From NCBI GenBank assembly GCA_900208305.1, contig OAPG01000003.1:62001-126000 (forward strand): 64,000 nt of DNA, in the 5' to 3' direction. Source of the DNA: Melanopsichium pennsylvanicum. Its lineage: Eukaryota > Basidiomycota > Ustilaginomycetes > Ustilaginales. The stretch's first letter is position 1. Every line of letters starts with the position of its first letter. The notes beneath the pieces are model-generated. The model was not told where the DNA came from and searched no databases. It saw only the letters and a list, made by a program, of their open reading frames with translations. Shown here in pieces: positions 10,607 through 21,075 of this stretch. A program made the position numbers and the translations under genes.

Positions 10607-13540
10607 ATGACGGAGCAAGCAGACCTAGAGGTGCTTCTTACAATATTGCGAGAGTCGCGCCTCTCGACCGAACAACGGCGGACGAAACTTGATACGCTTC
10701 GTAACACACTCGTGCCCCTGTTAGCGAACTTTTTTACCTCCTCAAATCAAGACACGGACATCTCACTTTACACGAGAGCAATCAAAGCTGGTCCAAATGA
10801 CGTTCGGCGCGTGGTACTGCAGGCTTTATCGTCTCGTATCCAGACGATTGATTCCACAACCATCACGGATCAAGGGCATACGCAACTGAGCGAACTCATC
10901 GATGCAATTCACACCTTCCTCAGGTCGACACTCAAGATTCAGACTACCAGATTGACATCTACATTGTCAAGCTCAAATGCAGACGTCGCCAGTATACCTA
11001 TTTCTGGGCTACGTGCAATGGCTGCCGCACTCAGGGCACTTTTCGCACTACTGCAGATTCTGCCAAAGCAGGAGAAGCTATCGAAACACTCTTCGACATC
11101 GACAGTTAAAGCAACAGGTCTGCCTTCACTCTTTGATATCATCCTTCCTTGTCTCTTAGCTGGACTACAAGTATCTCGACAATCGAATCTGCCTATGCCA
11201 CGTTCGAGCTCAAACTTGCAAGCCACCGCATTCTCTTGGAATGCACAACCGCGAACTGCTTCGTCCAGGGCCAATAACGTATCCAGGCCCTCTAACAGCA
11301 GCAATTTCGTTCATGGCACAACGACGACAAGCTCGCCAGGCTATGCAGATGAATCTTCAGCGGGCGAGACTGACCGTCAGAGCGACAAGAGCGAATCCGA
11401 ACGCAGCGATTTTTCCACCATCTCAGTTGCCGGCACCTCCTCTCGAGCTTGCAAGGATGAATCACGACAAAAGGAAGCCGTGACCAAACTCATCCGTCAG
11501 AACTCGCTTCACTGTCTGATCCAGCTCAACCGCCACGAATCTCGTGCTCTCGTTTCGCGTTGGGGCGATCTCCTACCCGACCAGCCCGCTCTTCTTTCGC
11601 CGATAACTACAGATCAACACATTCAATCTAGCCCTCGTCTATTCGCATCCTCCAGCACTACAACAAACACATCATTATCATCACCTAATTCTTTGTGCAC
11701 ACTTATATCCACGGATCCATCCACTTCGATCCGGATAGCGGCAATGGCTGCACTCGAGTCGATCCTCACACACGGTACACTACAGCTTTCGATGGCACAG
11801 GAAAGAGCACAACGCGCACTTACGTTTACTTCCTTGTCGTCTCAATTGGCTGCATGGATTGTCAATGTGAGGTCGTATGTGGTGACGGAGCTTCAACGTG
11901 CCAGCATGGCATCCAGGTCGACGGGAAATCGGCAGGCAGCGGCATACCCGTCTGGCTTGACAATAGCATTGCTGCAGCTAACGAGGGCTTTTTTGGTCAG
12001 CACGACAAAGGCAAAATTGATTTTACCCAGTACGGAGGTACTTAGGCCAGCCGTGATTCCGTTTGGGTCTTCTAGCGATCCAGAGGTTCAGACAGCGGCC
12101 AAGCGAGTGATGGCGGCTCTAACCGCGGCAACAGGGGCAGGGGCAGGGGTAGGGGTAGGGGCAGTGGATACAACTGGATCGAGCGCGCGCAAAGTATCCA
12201 CTCCTTCCACTGCTCTACCCGACATGGACAGCCTATGGATCAAGGATGGCCCCAGTGCAGCCAAAGCCGAAAGGAAAGGATCGTCCTTTCCGACATCAAC
12301 ATTGAAATTGACAGGTCCGTTGAGCCAAGGGGCTGACCTGAGCCCAAGGCTGTGCGAACAAGTACTCTCATCCCTCGAAGCTGCTTGCAGTCCCATTCGA
12401 GACGTACCAACATGGTGCGTGTTGGTCAAGAGTGTTACCGAATCAGGTCTAACGTCGTTGTTCAAACCAGAAGCGTGTCAACGGCTCGTAAACGTTTGGC
12501 GAAGTTTGAGCACTGCAACGATTGGATGTTCGGATCAGCACAGTGTTACGCTAGCGACGCTTCCAGATCTGTTCAAGGTGCTATTCAGATATTCGGGCTT
12601 GACGTCTGACAACCTGTCGATGATGTTGGAGCATGTGCAAGAGTGTTGCAGTGATTCGGATGAAGCTGTACGCGCAGCAGCTGTACGTGTGCTTGGATTG
12701 CTCGTCCTGCCCACGGACAACGTTTCTGATCACGTGCAGTCGCAAAGCGCCACGGATGATGACTATCAACAACGAATCCTTGGCATCTTGCAAGACGTTC
12801 TGTGGAATGACTCGATCATCCCTCGGAAAGGTCTGCTGCAGGATGAATCGAGTTTGGTACGTCAGCGAGCATCGTGGGCGTTTTCAAACGCCATGGAAAG
12901 CTTTGTGCGCTCCGGCTCTCGCGTTGCTGAAATAGACTGGCAGCGGTACGCTCAGTACTGCTTTGAAGCGGGTACAGACATTGAAGGCGTAGCCGTGTCT
13001 GCGTGTCGTGCTTCGGGAAGTCTACTTGCGCTATTGCCCTCGACGACATCTGACGAAGCGTGTTGTATGGGCAAGGCTTTGCTGGATCAGCTGTGTAGGG
13101 TGTTAGGTACGAGTTTGAAACCGCCCAAGTCTCGGTGGAACGCGGCTTGTGCGCTTGACCGTGCGCTGAGTTCGGATGTGGTTGTGACAAATGTGTTGGA
13201 AGAAGAAATGATGGATAGGGTGGTGGATTTGTTGTGTTGCAAATTGGAAGAAAAGGTGTTCAAGGTTCGGGTGAGTGCTGCCAATGCATTGGTTTCGCTG
13301 TGTGTTGGGTCGAGCAAAACAGCGAGGTTGCAACAAGACGGTAATCAAGACAGGCTGGATTTGGTTGGCCAAGCACGATGTCAAACGATTGCAAGCAGTG
13401 CATCAGCCCGATTGGTCAGCCTAAGGTGGAACACAGCAGCTTCCAAGGAATCCGACTTGTACATGGACGAGCTGAAACGGCTTCTCCACCATCTTGTCGT
13501 TGTTGCATCATGCTTTAGTGCATCATCACCATCAGCTTGA
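10607..13540 (+). CDS. HEAT-repeat protein, HEATR6-like
   Basis: A 977-residue helical-repeat protein. Residues about 385-470 (SIRIAAMAALESILTHGTLQ, then LTIALLQLTRAFLVSTTKAK) resemble the conserved domain (DUF4042) of HEATR6 proteins. The C-terminal half shows spaced HEAT-type helices (SDEAVRAAAVRVLGLLVLP, LVRQRASWAFSNAMESF, VFKVRVSAANALVSLCVG). The region around residues 200-300 is Ser/Thr-rich and probably disordered. A short run of (GGGGCA)-like hexamers near 12134-12165 encodes Gly/Ala/Val. Intronless. No biochemical role can be stated; HEAT proteins usually act as scaffolds. The family call rests on one domain and the overall layout. Confidence 0.7.
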   Translation: MTEQADLEVLLTILRESRLSTEQRRTKLDTLRNTLVPLLANFFTSSNQDTDISLYTRAIKAGPNDVRRVVLQALSSRIQTIDSTTITDQGHTQLSELIDAIHTFLRSTLKIQTTRLTSTLSSSNADVASIPISGLRAMAAALRALFALLQILPKQEKLSKHSSTSTVKATGLPSLFDIILPCLLAGLQVSRQSNLPMPRSSSNLQATAFSWNAQPRTASSRANNVSRPSNSSNFVHGTTTTSSPGYADESSAGETDRQSDKSESERSDFSTISVAGTSSRACKDESRQKEAVTKLIRQNSLHCLIQLNRHESRALVSRWGDLLPDQPALLSPITTDQHIQSSPRLFASSSTTTNTSLSSPNSLCTLISTDPSTSIRIAAMAALESILTHGTLQLSMAQERAQRALTFTSLSSQLAAWIVNVRSYVVTELQRASMASRSTGNRQAAAYPSGLTIALLQLTRAFLVSTTKAKLILPSTEVLRPAVIPFGSSSDPEVQTAAKRVMAALTAATGAGAGVGVGAVDTTGSSARKVSTPSTALPDMDSLWIKDGPSAAKAERKGSSFPTSTLKLTGPLSQGADLSPRLCEQVLSSLEAACSPIRDVPTWCVLVKSVTESGLTSLFKPEACQRLVNVWRSLSTATIGCSDQHSVTLATLPDLFKVLFRYSGLTSDNLSMMLEHVQECCSDSDEAVRAAAVRVLGLLVLPTDNVSDHVQSQSATDDDYQQRILGILQDVLWNDSIIPRKGLLQDESSLVRQRASWAFSNAMESFVRSGSRVAEIDWQRYAQYCFEAGTDIEGVAVSACRASGSLLALLPSTTSDEACCMGKALLDQLCRVLGTSLKPPKSRWNAACALDRALSSDVVVTNVLEEEMMDRVVDLLCCKLEEKVFKVRVSAANALVSLCVGSSKTARLQQDGNQDRLDLVGQARCQTIASSASARLVSLRWNTAASKESDLYMDELKRLLHHLVVVASCFSASSPSA

Positions 13541-13694
13541 ATGCACCTCTCCCTTTTTTTGCGGATTTTGATCGACAAGATTGTTGTGTCTAGTTGTTAT
13601 CTCGTAGAGTCCTTACTGAGCTCCATCGATGGGTGTCTAGACTCGGTTGAGTGTACGATGTAGGCAGTGAAGATCTTGTGAGGATGGGTCGCGA

Positions 13695-13751
<57 letters not shown>

Positions 13752-14463
13752 GTCATCATCATCATGTGTTTGATTGCAATTGGAGTGACAGCAGGGGAAA
13801 CAGCTGCATTCAATGCAATGAAAGGATTCTCGGCAGGTTTGAAGACAGCCATCGAGACAAATGGCAACGACCTCGGTACAGGCAGTGAGCAGACCGACAA
13901 ACAATTCGAGTACGGGTGCAAGGCAATGCTCCATGTCGAGTCTCGTGTTCGAGATTAAAAGTGGTACGAGCAGAGTTGATGAGATTTGTGGACAAGGTAC
14001 AGTAAGGTATGAAAAACGAATGAATGAATATGAAGGTCGTGCATGGCATCTCCGTCATATGACACATATTATTTTGTAGCACATTTGTGAGACCAATTTA
14101 TTAATATCTCCTTTCGTTGCAATCATCAAGCTTGAACTTATCCAAGATAGACATAGAATATGAGTTTCTGGGGGATGCTCGCTTGAGCTCGCTTGACAGA
14201 CTTGCGAACCAAAAATTGTGATGCTAAACACATGAGCAGCTCTTAGCCTTTTGTGTGTGTGGGATGGCTTATAACTTAAAACGTACCATGCACGATATTC
14301 CGACTGCCCAAAATGCATCATCCAACTGCTGTGAATCACTCCACGACGCTTAGACCCCTTTACCCCTTCCCTTTGATCGCTGTTCTTAGTGTCTATGCCA
14401 TCTTTGAACCATTCCTTAGTCCTTCACATCAACTGCGGAACACCTCCTCTCTAAGAAAGAAGT
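13541..14463. other. Intergenic region with a long (TCA)n tract
   Basis: No supportable gene. Bases 13696-13765 are about 23 TCA/ATC units with one CGT interruption, producing artificial poly-Met, poly-Asp and poly-Ile frames. The remainder is unremarkable AT-leaning sequence and presumably holds the terminator of the HEAT-repeat gene and the promoter of the next gene. Confidence 0.7.
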
Positions 14464-15087
14464 ATGCACATTTTTACCCATCTCGCCATCCTCATCGCCA
14501 CCTTGGTGCTGTTGGCACTCGCACCCTCTACCACCAACACTCAATCTGTCAGCAACCCCGCCGCGAGTCTACCAGTTGAGAGTTACTCGGATGATCCACA
14601 AATCACAGGTTCGGCTGCAAGCGCTGCCTTATGCTCACTCTATTCCATCCTGGGCACCGAATCAGCAACTGGTCGTGGTATTGGTCCACTCACAGTTCAA
14701 CCCAACTGTTTGAGTATGACGTTTCGACATGGCACTTCTACTGCAAGTATCAACGGTCAAACTCTCCCCTCTTCGGGCGTTGCAACCATCTTCACCCCTC
14801 CTACTTCCACTTCCTCTTCGGGTGCATCGGTACGGCCTACTACCGCTCCCCAATCCTCGTCAATCTCCTCAGCCAGTTCGAGTGTCCAGAGTAGCAGCAG
14901 CAGCAGCAGCAGCTCTGAATCAACATCTGCTCCAAGACAAACCAATGCAGCAAACAGAGGCAACACGGCCCCACCCACAGCAACCTGGATCGCAAGGCAA
15001 AACATCGGTGTCTTGCTCTTCACCACTGTTGTCGTATTGGCGGGCATAACCTACTTTTTGGACGAGCTACTGGCCGTCCTGGTCTGA
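14464..15087 (+). CDS. Serine-rich secreted or cell-surface protein
   Basis: 207 residues. An N-terminal signal peptide (MHIFTHLAILIATLVLLALA) is followed by a small globular part with only two Cys (ALCSLYS and QPNCLSM), which may pair. A Ser/Thr/Pro-rich stalk (residues about 105-160, including nine Ser in a row) follows, as in O-mannosylated wall proteins. The protein ends in one hydrophobic segment (VLLFTTVVVLAGITYFL) with DELLAVLV after it. This suggests either a membrane-anchored protein or an atypical GPI signal; the charged residues after the hydrophobic segment speak against a GPI signal. The family is unrecognised. Small Ser-rich surface proteins are often lineage-specific. Confidence 0.7.
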   Translation: MHIFTHLAILIATLVLLALAPSTTNTQSVSNPAASLPVESYSDDPQITGSAASAALCSLYSILGTESATGRGIGPLTVQPNCLSMTFRHGTSTASINGQTLPSSGVATIFTPPTSTSSSGASVRPTTAPQSSSISSASSSVQSSSSSSSSSESTSAPRQTNAANRGNTAPPTATWIARQNIGVLLFTTVVVLAGITYFLDELLAVLV

Positions 15088-15818
15088 CTCGTCGCGCTCA
15101 CCCAGCCCCTGTCCCTGTCTGCATTGACATATCGTGATTGCTTTTCTCGCATTCCGTCCTCGAAAGTGTTTTTTTGGCATTCGCTTTCTCTTTTCTGGGT
15201 GTATCTTGATATCCTCCTTGATTTTCTGTTTTCTCCATGCAATCTTAGCTGGTCTCTGCTGTCAAACAAAGTCAGGACAAGTGCATTCTGGTGTGACTGT
15301 ATCATGTTGATACAGCAGAAAGCCGATAAGAAAAATTCAAAAAGGACCATGGCTGAAAAAGGAAAGATAACAGACACAACGTGATCATGACCTACTGTCT
15401 GTCTCCTTCGGATTCATTATCTGCATCTTCCATGTGACCAAATACATGAGTTAGCGTCAATGTTGCGGTGTGGCAGAAAAAGTCACCGTCCAAGAGGCCG
15501 ATGGGGACTCGCAGCATGCATTTGCGGTTATCAACATTTTCGCGAGATGGCGAGAATGGACCCGGATTGGGGGTTTGTGCACGCGCTCTCTCTTTCGTTG
15601 GATACGATATCAGTTCCTCGTCCCCTCCCCTCTCCTCTGCCCTCTCCCCTCCATATGCAAGCTCCAAACCCTGCGGAACCCCGATTGCTTTCCTTGGCTT
15701 GATAAGCAACCCTCTTTACTTCCTTTGCTTCACTCTTGTTGACGGTTCCATCATTTCTTTTTCTTCTCTCTCACCTACATCAATCCCTTTTCTTGTGCAC
15801 CTCTACAGCAGGCTAACC

Positions 15819-17381
15819 ATGGTCGGCTGCTTCTCCTTCCTCAAGCCCGTTGGTGGCAAGTCGGTCAAGATGACCCCAAACGTCAATTCTTGCAGCTGCA
15901 ACTGCAAGTGCTCTTCCCACTTGAAATTCTCTCAACAGCAAGTTGCCGTTAGCAGCAATGCCACCAATGCCGAAAAGACTCCTCTCTCCGCCTCCGTCTA
16001 CTACGACGCATGTAACCCTCCTCCCTTTAGCGCTGGCGATCATCAACAATGCTGTGGAGGCATCACCGCTCAAGGCCTTGTCCACTCTCATCTTCCCACC
16101 TACCGTGACTCTGAGCAGCATTCTCATCATTCTGTGCGCTACACTCAAGGTAATGCCGATTCAAAGCTCAGCGATGTAATGCACGATGTTGCAAAGAGCA
16201 TCGAGAACGAAATCGAGAAACTCGACAAGGAACTTCGCGAGCTTTCCATCGACATGCACGATCATCCCGAGATCATGTGGGAAGAACGCAGAACCCACGA
16301 TCTGTTTGTCAAGTACTTTTCAGGCAAGAAAGGTTGGAAGGTCACACCTCACGCCTACGATCAAGAGACTGCTTTCGAGGTGATATTCAAACACAAGGCC
16401 AACGACGAATCTCGTATCATTGGCTTCCAGTCCGAACTGGATGCACTTCCAGGTATTGGCCATGCGTGTGGTCACAACCTCATCGCGATTTCAGGCGTAG
16501 CCGCCGCTCTCTCGGTCGCAGCTACTCTTGTCGCCAAAGACATTGCAGGCACCGTCGTGTTGCTCGGCACTCCTGCAGAGGAAGGCGGAGGAGGTAAGAT
16601 TCGTCTTGAAAAAGCGGGCGCTTACAAGAATATGGATGCATGCTTGATGGTTCACCCTGCTTCCGTGTCTGGTACCGGACCCATGCTCGCCGTCCAACCG
16701 GTGATTGTCACCTACAAAGGACGTACGGCTCACAGCGGCGCTTCACCTTGGGAGGGCATCAACGCGCTCGACGCCGCCGTTCTGGCGTACAACAACGTCT
16801 CTGCTCTGCGACAACAAATTCAACCATCGGAGCGTGTGCATGGGATCATCAAGGGCAACAATTGGGCACCCAATGTGGTGCCCGGCGAATCCACGCTGAT
16901 TTACAACGTGCGTGCGCCTACCGTCTCGGCATTGAAAGCGCTGGTTGGCAGGGTGCAGAAATGTTTTGAAGCAGCTGCACTTGCCACGGGATGTACGGGT
17001 GAATACGATTGGCAGACCGCCTATGCCGATGTTCACAACACGCCCTTGCTGAGTGCGATGTATTCGCAATTTTTGGATCAAAAGTTTGGATTGTGTGTAC
17101 CCGACGATGGATTTGCCGCAAGCACCGATTTTGGAAACATCACATATGCCCTACCTTCGCTTCATGCGGAATACAAGATTCACCTGGACGATCCAAGGAC
17201 TCAGGGTAACCATACAGTGGGCTTTGCAGATGCAGCAAAGACACAAGAGGCTCATGATAGGACAAAGGAGGCAGCACTAGGAATCGCTGTGGTGGGTGCC
17301 AGGGTTTTGGTGGAAAAAGAGTACAGGGATCAGATATGGGACGAGTGGAGAGAGTGGAGAAAGTCTTCTGATGGTCCATGA
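15819..17381 (+). CDS. M20-family amidohydrolase/peptidase, PM20D2-like
   Basis: Zinc-dependent hydrolase of the M20 family; PM20D2 members cleave dipeptides such as beta-alanyl-lysine. Metal-site motifs are visible: GIGHACGHN (first ligands), TPAEEGGGGK (catalytic/ligand Glu pair), a His in LMVHPA, and a C-terminal His in the EYKIHLDDPRTQGNHT region. The dimerisation insert begins VTYKGRTAHSGASPWEGINA. The frame is open upstream to 15468, but the ATG at 15819 (context AACCATGGTC) follows a pyrimidine-rich leader and gives 520 residues. An unusual Cys cluster, SCSCNCKCSSH, occupies residues about 27-37, before the catalytic domain; it is not part of the family core and could bind metal or be modified. 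Confidence 0.88.
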   Translation: MVGCFSFLKPVGGKSVKMTPNVNSCSCNCKCSSHLKFSQQQVAVSSNATNAEKTPLSASVYYDACNPPPFSAGDHQQCCGGITAQGLVHSHLPTYRDSEQHSHHSVRYTQGNADSKLSDVMHDVAKSIENEIEKLDKELRELSIDMHDHPEIMWEERRTHDLFVKYFSGKKGWKVTPHAYDQETAFEVIFKHKANDESRIIGFQSELDALPGIGHACGHNLIAISGVAAALSVAATLVAKDIAGTVVLLGTPAEEGGGGKIRLEKAGAYKNMDACLMVHPASVSGTGPMLAVQPVIVTYKGRTAHSGASPWEGINALDAAVLAYNNVSALRQQIQPSERVHGIIKGNNWAPNVVPGESTLIYNVRAPTVSALKALVGRVQKCFEAAALATGCTGEYDWQTAYADVHNTPLLSAMYSQFLDQKFGLCVPDDGFAASTDFGNITYALPSLHAEYKIHLDDPRTQGNHTVGFADAAKTQEAHDRTKEAALGIAVVGARVLVEKEYRDQIWDEWREWRKSSDGP

Positions 17382-17825
17382 TGATCTCATACAATCACAC
17401 AGACATACAGACACTCTCAGTCAAAATCACAATCGTTGTCAAATCTTTCACCAAATTGCATGTCCATTTTCCTTTACTTGTAAAGAGTTGAGTGAAGTGG
17501 GGTCGGTTGCACTTTAAAGCCTTTGATTTTATTTTACAGTATTATTTTCCAACACCGGCAAATTCCATGGTTTACTCTCTGTGCTGTGCTGTTTTAATAC
17601 ATTTAAAATATACCAAGTCAGGTGCACGGGCCATGAACGCACCAATTGACGCACCGATTGAGGCGTGTGACGTCGTACTCTCTCAGTGTTGGCCGTCGGG
17701 TTTTCTCGCTCAAAGTCGTACAGACATGTTGTTAATCCACCCCTTTACTCCTTTCTCCTTCACTCAATACCATCACAAAGAAAGGAGAAGAACACACAAT
17801 TGATAAACAAGTAGACTTCACAAAC

Positions 17826-19496
17826 ATGTCGCTAACCAAAGTTCAAGACCCAGTGCCACTGGTCAACTCGATCGATACAATCTACTCGCCGGCAGGTGTC
17901 TTGAAGAATTCGAAACGATGGGCCGACCTAGCAATCAAATTCTCCAAAGCCTTTCCCAATTCTGATCCTTGCTTCATCGCTCGTGCTCCTGGCAGAGTCA
18001 ATCTGATAGGAGAGCACATTGATTATGTCGGATTCTCGGTTTTCCCTGCAGCTATCGAAAAGGATATTCTCATGGCAACCAAGGTCACCTACTCTTCCAA
18101 CACCTCTTCTGCTTCGAATGGAGTCGACGTGATATTGAAGAACACCACAGAGCGTTTTGCAGAAACCAAGTTTACCTCATCCTACCACTCGACTGATGCG
18201 GTCGAATTGTTGAACCAAGGCGACCAACGTTGGGCTAATTATTTCAAGGTTGCCTTCAAAGGGTTGCACTCACATCTGCCAGCACACGTGCTCGATGAAA
18301 ACAATCCAACCAGACCCACAAAGATCGAAGTGTTGGTGGATGGTACTATCCCTCCCGAGTCGAGCCTGAGTTCGTCTGCTGCCATGACAACTTGTTCCTC
18401 CATCGTGATCCTTGAAGCGTTTGGTGCACGCCAACTCATCGATCGTAAGGAGATGGCTGAAGTGGCCATCGAATCGGAACGTCTGGTTGGTGTCAATTCG
18501 GGTGGTATGGATCAATCCGCTTCCATCTTTTCAATCCCCCATCACGCCTTATACATTTCATTCTACCCAACCCTTTCGGTTCAACCGACACGACTTCCCC
18601 CCAGTACTCCAGACCACACTTTCGTCATCGTAAATACCCTCGTCGTTTCCGACAAAAAAGTGACAGGTCCAGTCAACTACAACCTCCGAGTGGTCGAAAC
18701 GCGTATGGCTGCTCGCGCCTTGGCCAAGTATCTCGGATTGAAAGGCGCAAAACTTGCAACATGCAAAGATCTTCGAGGAGTGTTGGAGACCTACTTTGAC
18801 GAGAATGGAGGTAGTGTATGGTTACAAAACGAAATCGAGAACAGCGTCGCTGTGAAGGAGACACTCGACAAATCAGGCCAAGAGGCAGCCAGGATCAAGG
18901 TTCTCGAAGAAAAAGTCGAATCTCTTTACGACTCTTTCGATCTCAAAGCTGGACTTGATCGAAGCAAAGTGGAAAGCATGACCGGTTACTCTGGTCCCGA
19001 ATTCGATCAAGAATTCTTGTCCTCGTTCCCAATTCGAGCCGACAATTTCCAACTATACAAGAGATCCAAGCACGTTTTCACAGAATCTTTGCGAGTGCTC
19101 GAATTTCAAGCGCTTTGCAAAGCTCATCAAAATCCCTCTTCTTCTTCTTCTTCTTCTTCTTCTTCTGGCAGTAAAAAAGAGGTATACAAGCAATTGGGTG
19201 CGTTGATGGGCGCAAGTCAAAATTCGTTGAGGGATCTGTACGATTGCAGCTGTGAAGAGTTGAACCAAGTGATCGAGATCGCAAAGAGAAACGGAAGTTT
19301 AGGTAGCAGGTTGACGGGGGCTGGATGGGGTGGATGTACGGTGCACTTGGTTCCCAAACCCAAAGTAGAGGTTTTTATATCGGCTATGAGATCTCAATAC
19401 TTTGCAAACAGGTGGCCAGATTTGACCCAACAACAGCTTGCAGATGCTTGTTTCGATACGCAACCTGCAGGTGGCGCTTGTGTGTACAAGGTTTAG
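17826..19496 (+). CDS. GAL1: Galactokinase
   Basis: Phosphorylates galactose to galactose-1-phosphate, the first committed Leloir step. GHMP-kinase layout: the galactokinase signature APGRVNLIGEHIDYVG near residue 55; the ATP-binding GHMP motif PPESSLSSSAAM near 178, where the usual Gly before LSSS is Ser; GVNSGGMDQSASIF near 220 with the catalytic Asp; and the C-terminal motif SRLTGAGWGGCTVHL near 500. A poly-Ser tract (CTT repeat at 19138-19163, residues about 438-447) is inserted before the last domain. The length, 556 residues, is slightly longer than the yeast enzyme. No other Leloir genes lie nearby. The gene symbol is by family; regulation cannot be read here. Confidence 0.92.
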   Translation: MSLTKVQDPVPLVNSIDTIYSPAGVLKNSKRWADLAIKFSKAFPNSDPCFIARAPGRVNLIGEHIDYVGFSVFPAAIEKDILMATKVTYSSNTSSASNGVDVILKNTTERFAETKFTSSYHSTDAVELLNQGDQRWANYFKVAFKGLHSHLPAHVLDENNPTRPTKIEVLVDGTIPPESSLSSSAAMTTCSSIVILEAFGARQLIDRKEMAEVAIESERLVGVNSGGMDQSASIFSIPHHALYISFYPTLSVQPTRLPPSTPDHTFVIVNTLVVSDKKVTGPVNYNLRVVETRMAARALAKYLGLKGAKLATCKDLRGVLETYFDENGGSVWLQNEIENSVAVKETLDKSGQEAARIKVLEEKVESLYDSFDLKAGLDRSKVESMTGYSGPEFDQEFLSSFPIRADNFQLYKRSKHVFTESLRVLEFQALCKAHQNPSSSSSSSSSSGSKKEVYKQLGALMGASQNSLRDLYDCSCEELNQVIEIAKRNGSLGSRLTGAGWGGCTVHLVPKPKVEVFISAMRSQYFANRWPDLTQQQLADACFDTQPAGGACVYKV

Positions 19497-20155
19497 GCGA
19501 GATTGATGAGCGTGTTTTGGATTTAAAAATAATGTAAAAAAAAAAATGGCATAAAAATGCAAGTCTTTGTCAAATGACTTTATTCCCTTAGATTGTTGGT
19601 TTTGCTGGTCATGTTGGGATCATGGTGTTGTGTTACTTTTGTGTATCAAGTGTCGTGATTAGGGAGTGAAAACACCGAAAGAGCGTGTTGTAGGTATAGT
19701 GGTTTGGTTTTGAGATATTCAGAAATGCTTGTCTGATCTGGACTGCAAGCATTTTTGTGCTTTTTGAGCAGATTCGCTAAATTTTAATTTTAATTTTTTA
19801 ATTTTTTTTTAATTTTTTTTTTTTTTACCGTCAGCAGAGACAAAATACCAATTATATTGCGCAGTTCAAACCAGAAGCCAAAGAAAGACCCACAAGACCT
19901 GATACACACCTACAAGCTAAGATGGTGTGGATGACAATCCATTTTTTTGCGTGTTTGAGATTTCCCTTTTCTGAATCTTAAGTTACTCAAGCAAAATCAC
20001 TTTTGAGTTTCAACATACCAAGCTCTTAGATGGAAAAATTTTTACATTGCTGCTGGCTTTGCGCTAGTGTCAGCAATGAGTCTGTATAGAATGACCTTGG
20101 CATTAATGGTGATTTTATGCCAAAATTGATTGAGCTCAGCATAACAACCTGTTAA
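19497..20155. other. AT-rich intergenic sequence, no gene seen
   Basis: Contains a poly-A run shortly after the galactokinase stop and a long T/A-rich stretch at about 19780-19826. CpG becomes rare towards the right end, where the repeat block begins. No ORF with gene-like features. Confidence 0.6.
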
Positions 20156-20568
20156 CGCCTATCCTGGCTACCACTGTTGTCACCCCGTTCAGAGGTTGCA
20201 CGGCACACTTGGATATGATACAACATGTTGCTCTTGGCAGGGGTGAGCAACTGCCTGGGCAACAGAGGTATTGCACTGACTATGCGTTGGCAACGCCTGT
20301 GATACATCTAGCAGAATGCTAGGATATCAACATTGGTACTGACAAACACTCTCCAACTCAAACAGAGGCGTGTTGTACTGGACTGTCTTGTACTCCAACT
20401 TGAACAGAGATACACAAGAGGCTTGCAATACACTGAATTGCAAGTCTGGATAGTTAATGTACAGTGAGCTTGTGGAGCTAGAGCATACGTTTTGGAACTT
20501 GATAAGATGATAGAGTGGATGAGCTCCAGGCTCTTCCACTCAACAGTTGCCCAGTATAAATCCCTCCT
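20156..20568 (-). repeat. Decayed LTR-retrotransposon remnant on the minus strand
   Basis: Read on the minus strand, this shows a TATA-like stretch close to the insertion point, then a near-palindrome (20516-20544) that shares 17 consecutive bases with the hairpin of the chromovirus LTR, then LTR-like sequence ending in CA near 20175. TGGTAGCCAGGAT follows, resembling the initiator-tRNA-Met type primer site (TGGTAGCAGAGGAT). CpG is scarce (about eight in 500 bp). I infer a degraded LTR and leader of a related element into which the chromovirus inserted. No protein is left. An imperfect direct repeat (CTCCAACT..AACAGAG) recurs at about 20351 and 20393. Confidence 0.35.
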
Positions 20569-20610
20569 TGTCACGGGAGTGGGTCCCAAGGAAGGGGTCT
20601 GCGCAGACCA

Positions 20611-20790
20611 GAGATGTTGAATCGGCTGAGATCCGGTGGGAGAGCATGTCTCGACGGATCTCAGGGAGATCTGGTGGATATTGGTGGGCTCATGGGATTT
20701 AAGGTTAGCGCAGGACCGAGAAGTTGAATCGGACGAAATCCGGTGAGAGAGCAGGTCTCAACGGATCTCATGGAAATTTGGCGAGTGGCA
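20611..20790 (+). repeat. Diverged direct repeats in U3
   Basis: GTTGAATCGG, a (G)A(A/G)ATCCGGTG block and CTC(A/G)ACGGATCTCA recur with a 107-bp offset (first copies from 20616, second from 20723). They are enhancer-like by position, upstream of the TATA box; any function is inferred. The same pair recurs in the 3' LTR. Confidence 0.75.
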
Positions 20791-21026
20791 GTGACTCGCC
20801 AGATATCGAAGGTATCGATGGCAAGGGGAGCATCTGCGATGGCGGCGACCAACGCCACGCCGGAACGACACGTGGGCCAATCGACGCCCAGGGGGCAACG
20901 GGGAGGGAGCACGCGGGCGTGCTCGGAAGCACCCTGCCAAAGGACTAGGGGGCAGTCTTATCGTGCGGGGGTCCAAGCTTGACGCACGCAGGTCGTACAG
21001 TACCGATGGACCTTGCACACGATACA

Positions 21027-21038
21027 TATATATAAATA
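21027..21038 (+). promoter_or_regulatory. LTR TATA box
   Basis: TATATATAAATA inside the LTR, about 590 bp before the gag ATG. It marks the U3/R border; the copy in the 3' LTR is at 28909-28920. Confidence 0.75.
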
Positions 21039-21055
21039 CTCTGTTCCCCGCTATC

Positions 21056-21075
21056 GGATGAGCGGAAGCTCATCC
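21056..21075 (+). other. Perfect 8-bp hairpin near the predicted RNA start
   Basis: GGATGAGC-GGAA-GCTCATCC, about 20-40 bases downstream of the TATA box, so at or near the 5' end of the retroelement RNA. A similar palindrome persists in the decayed flank at 20516-20544. Confidence 0.7.

Noticed and set aside
13590..13934. Minus-strand frames with long poly-Asp and poly-Met runs
   Set aside because: Produced by the (TCA)n microsatellite; no domain and no homologous-looking sequence on either side.
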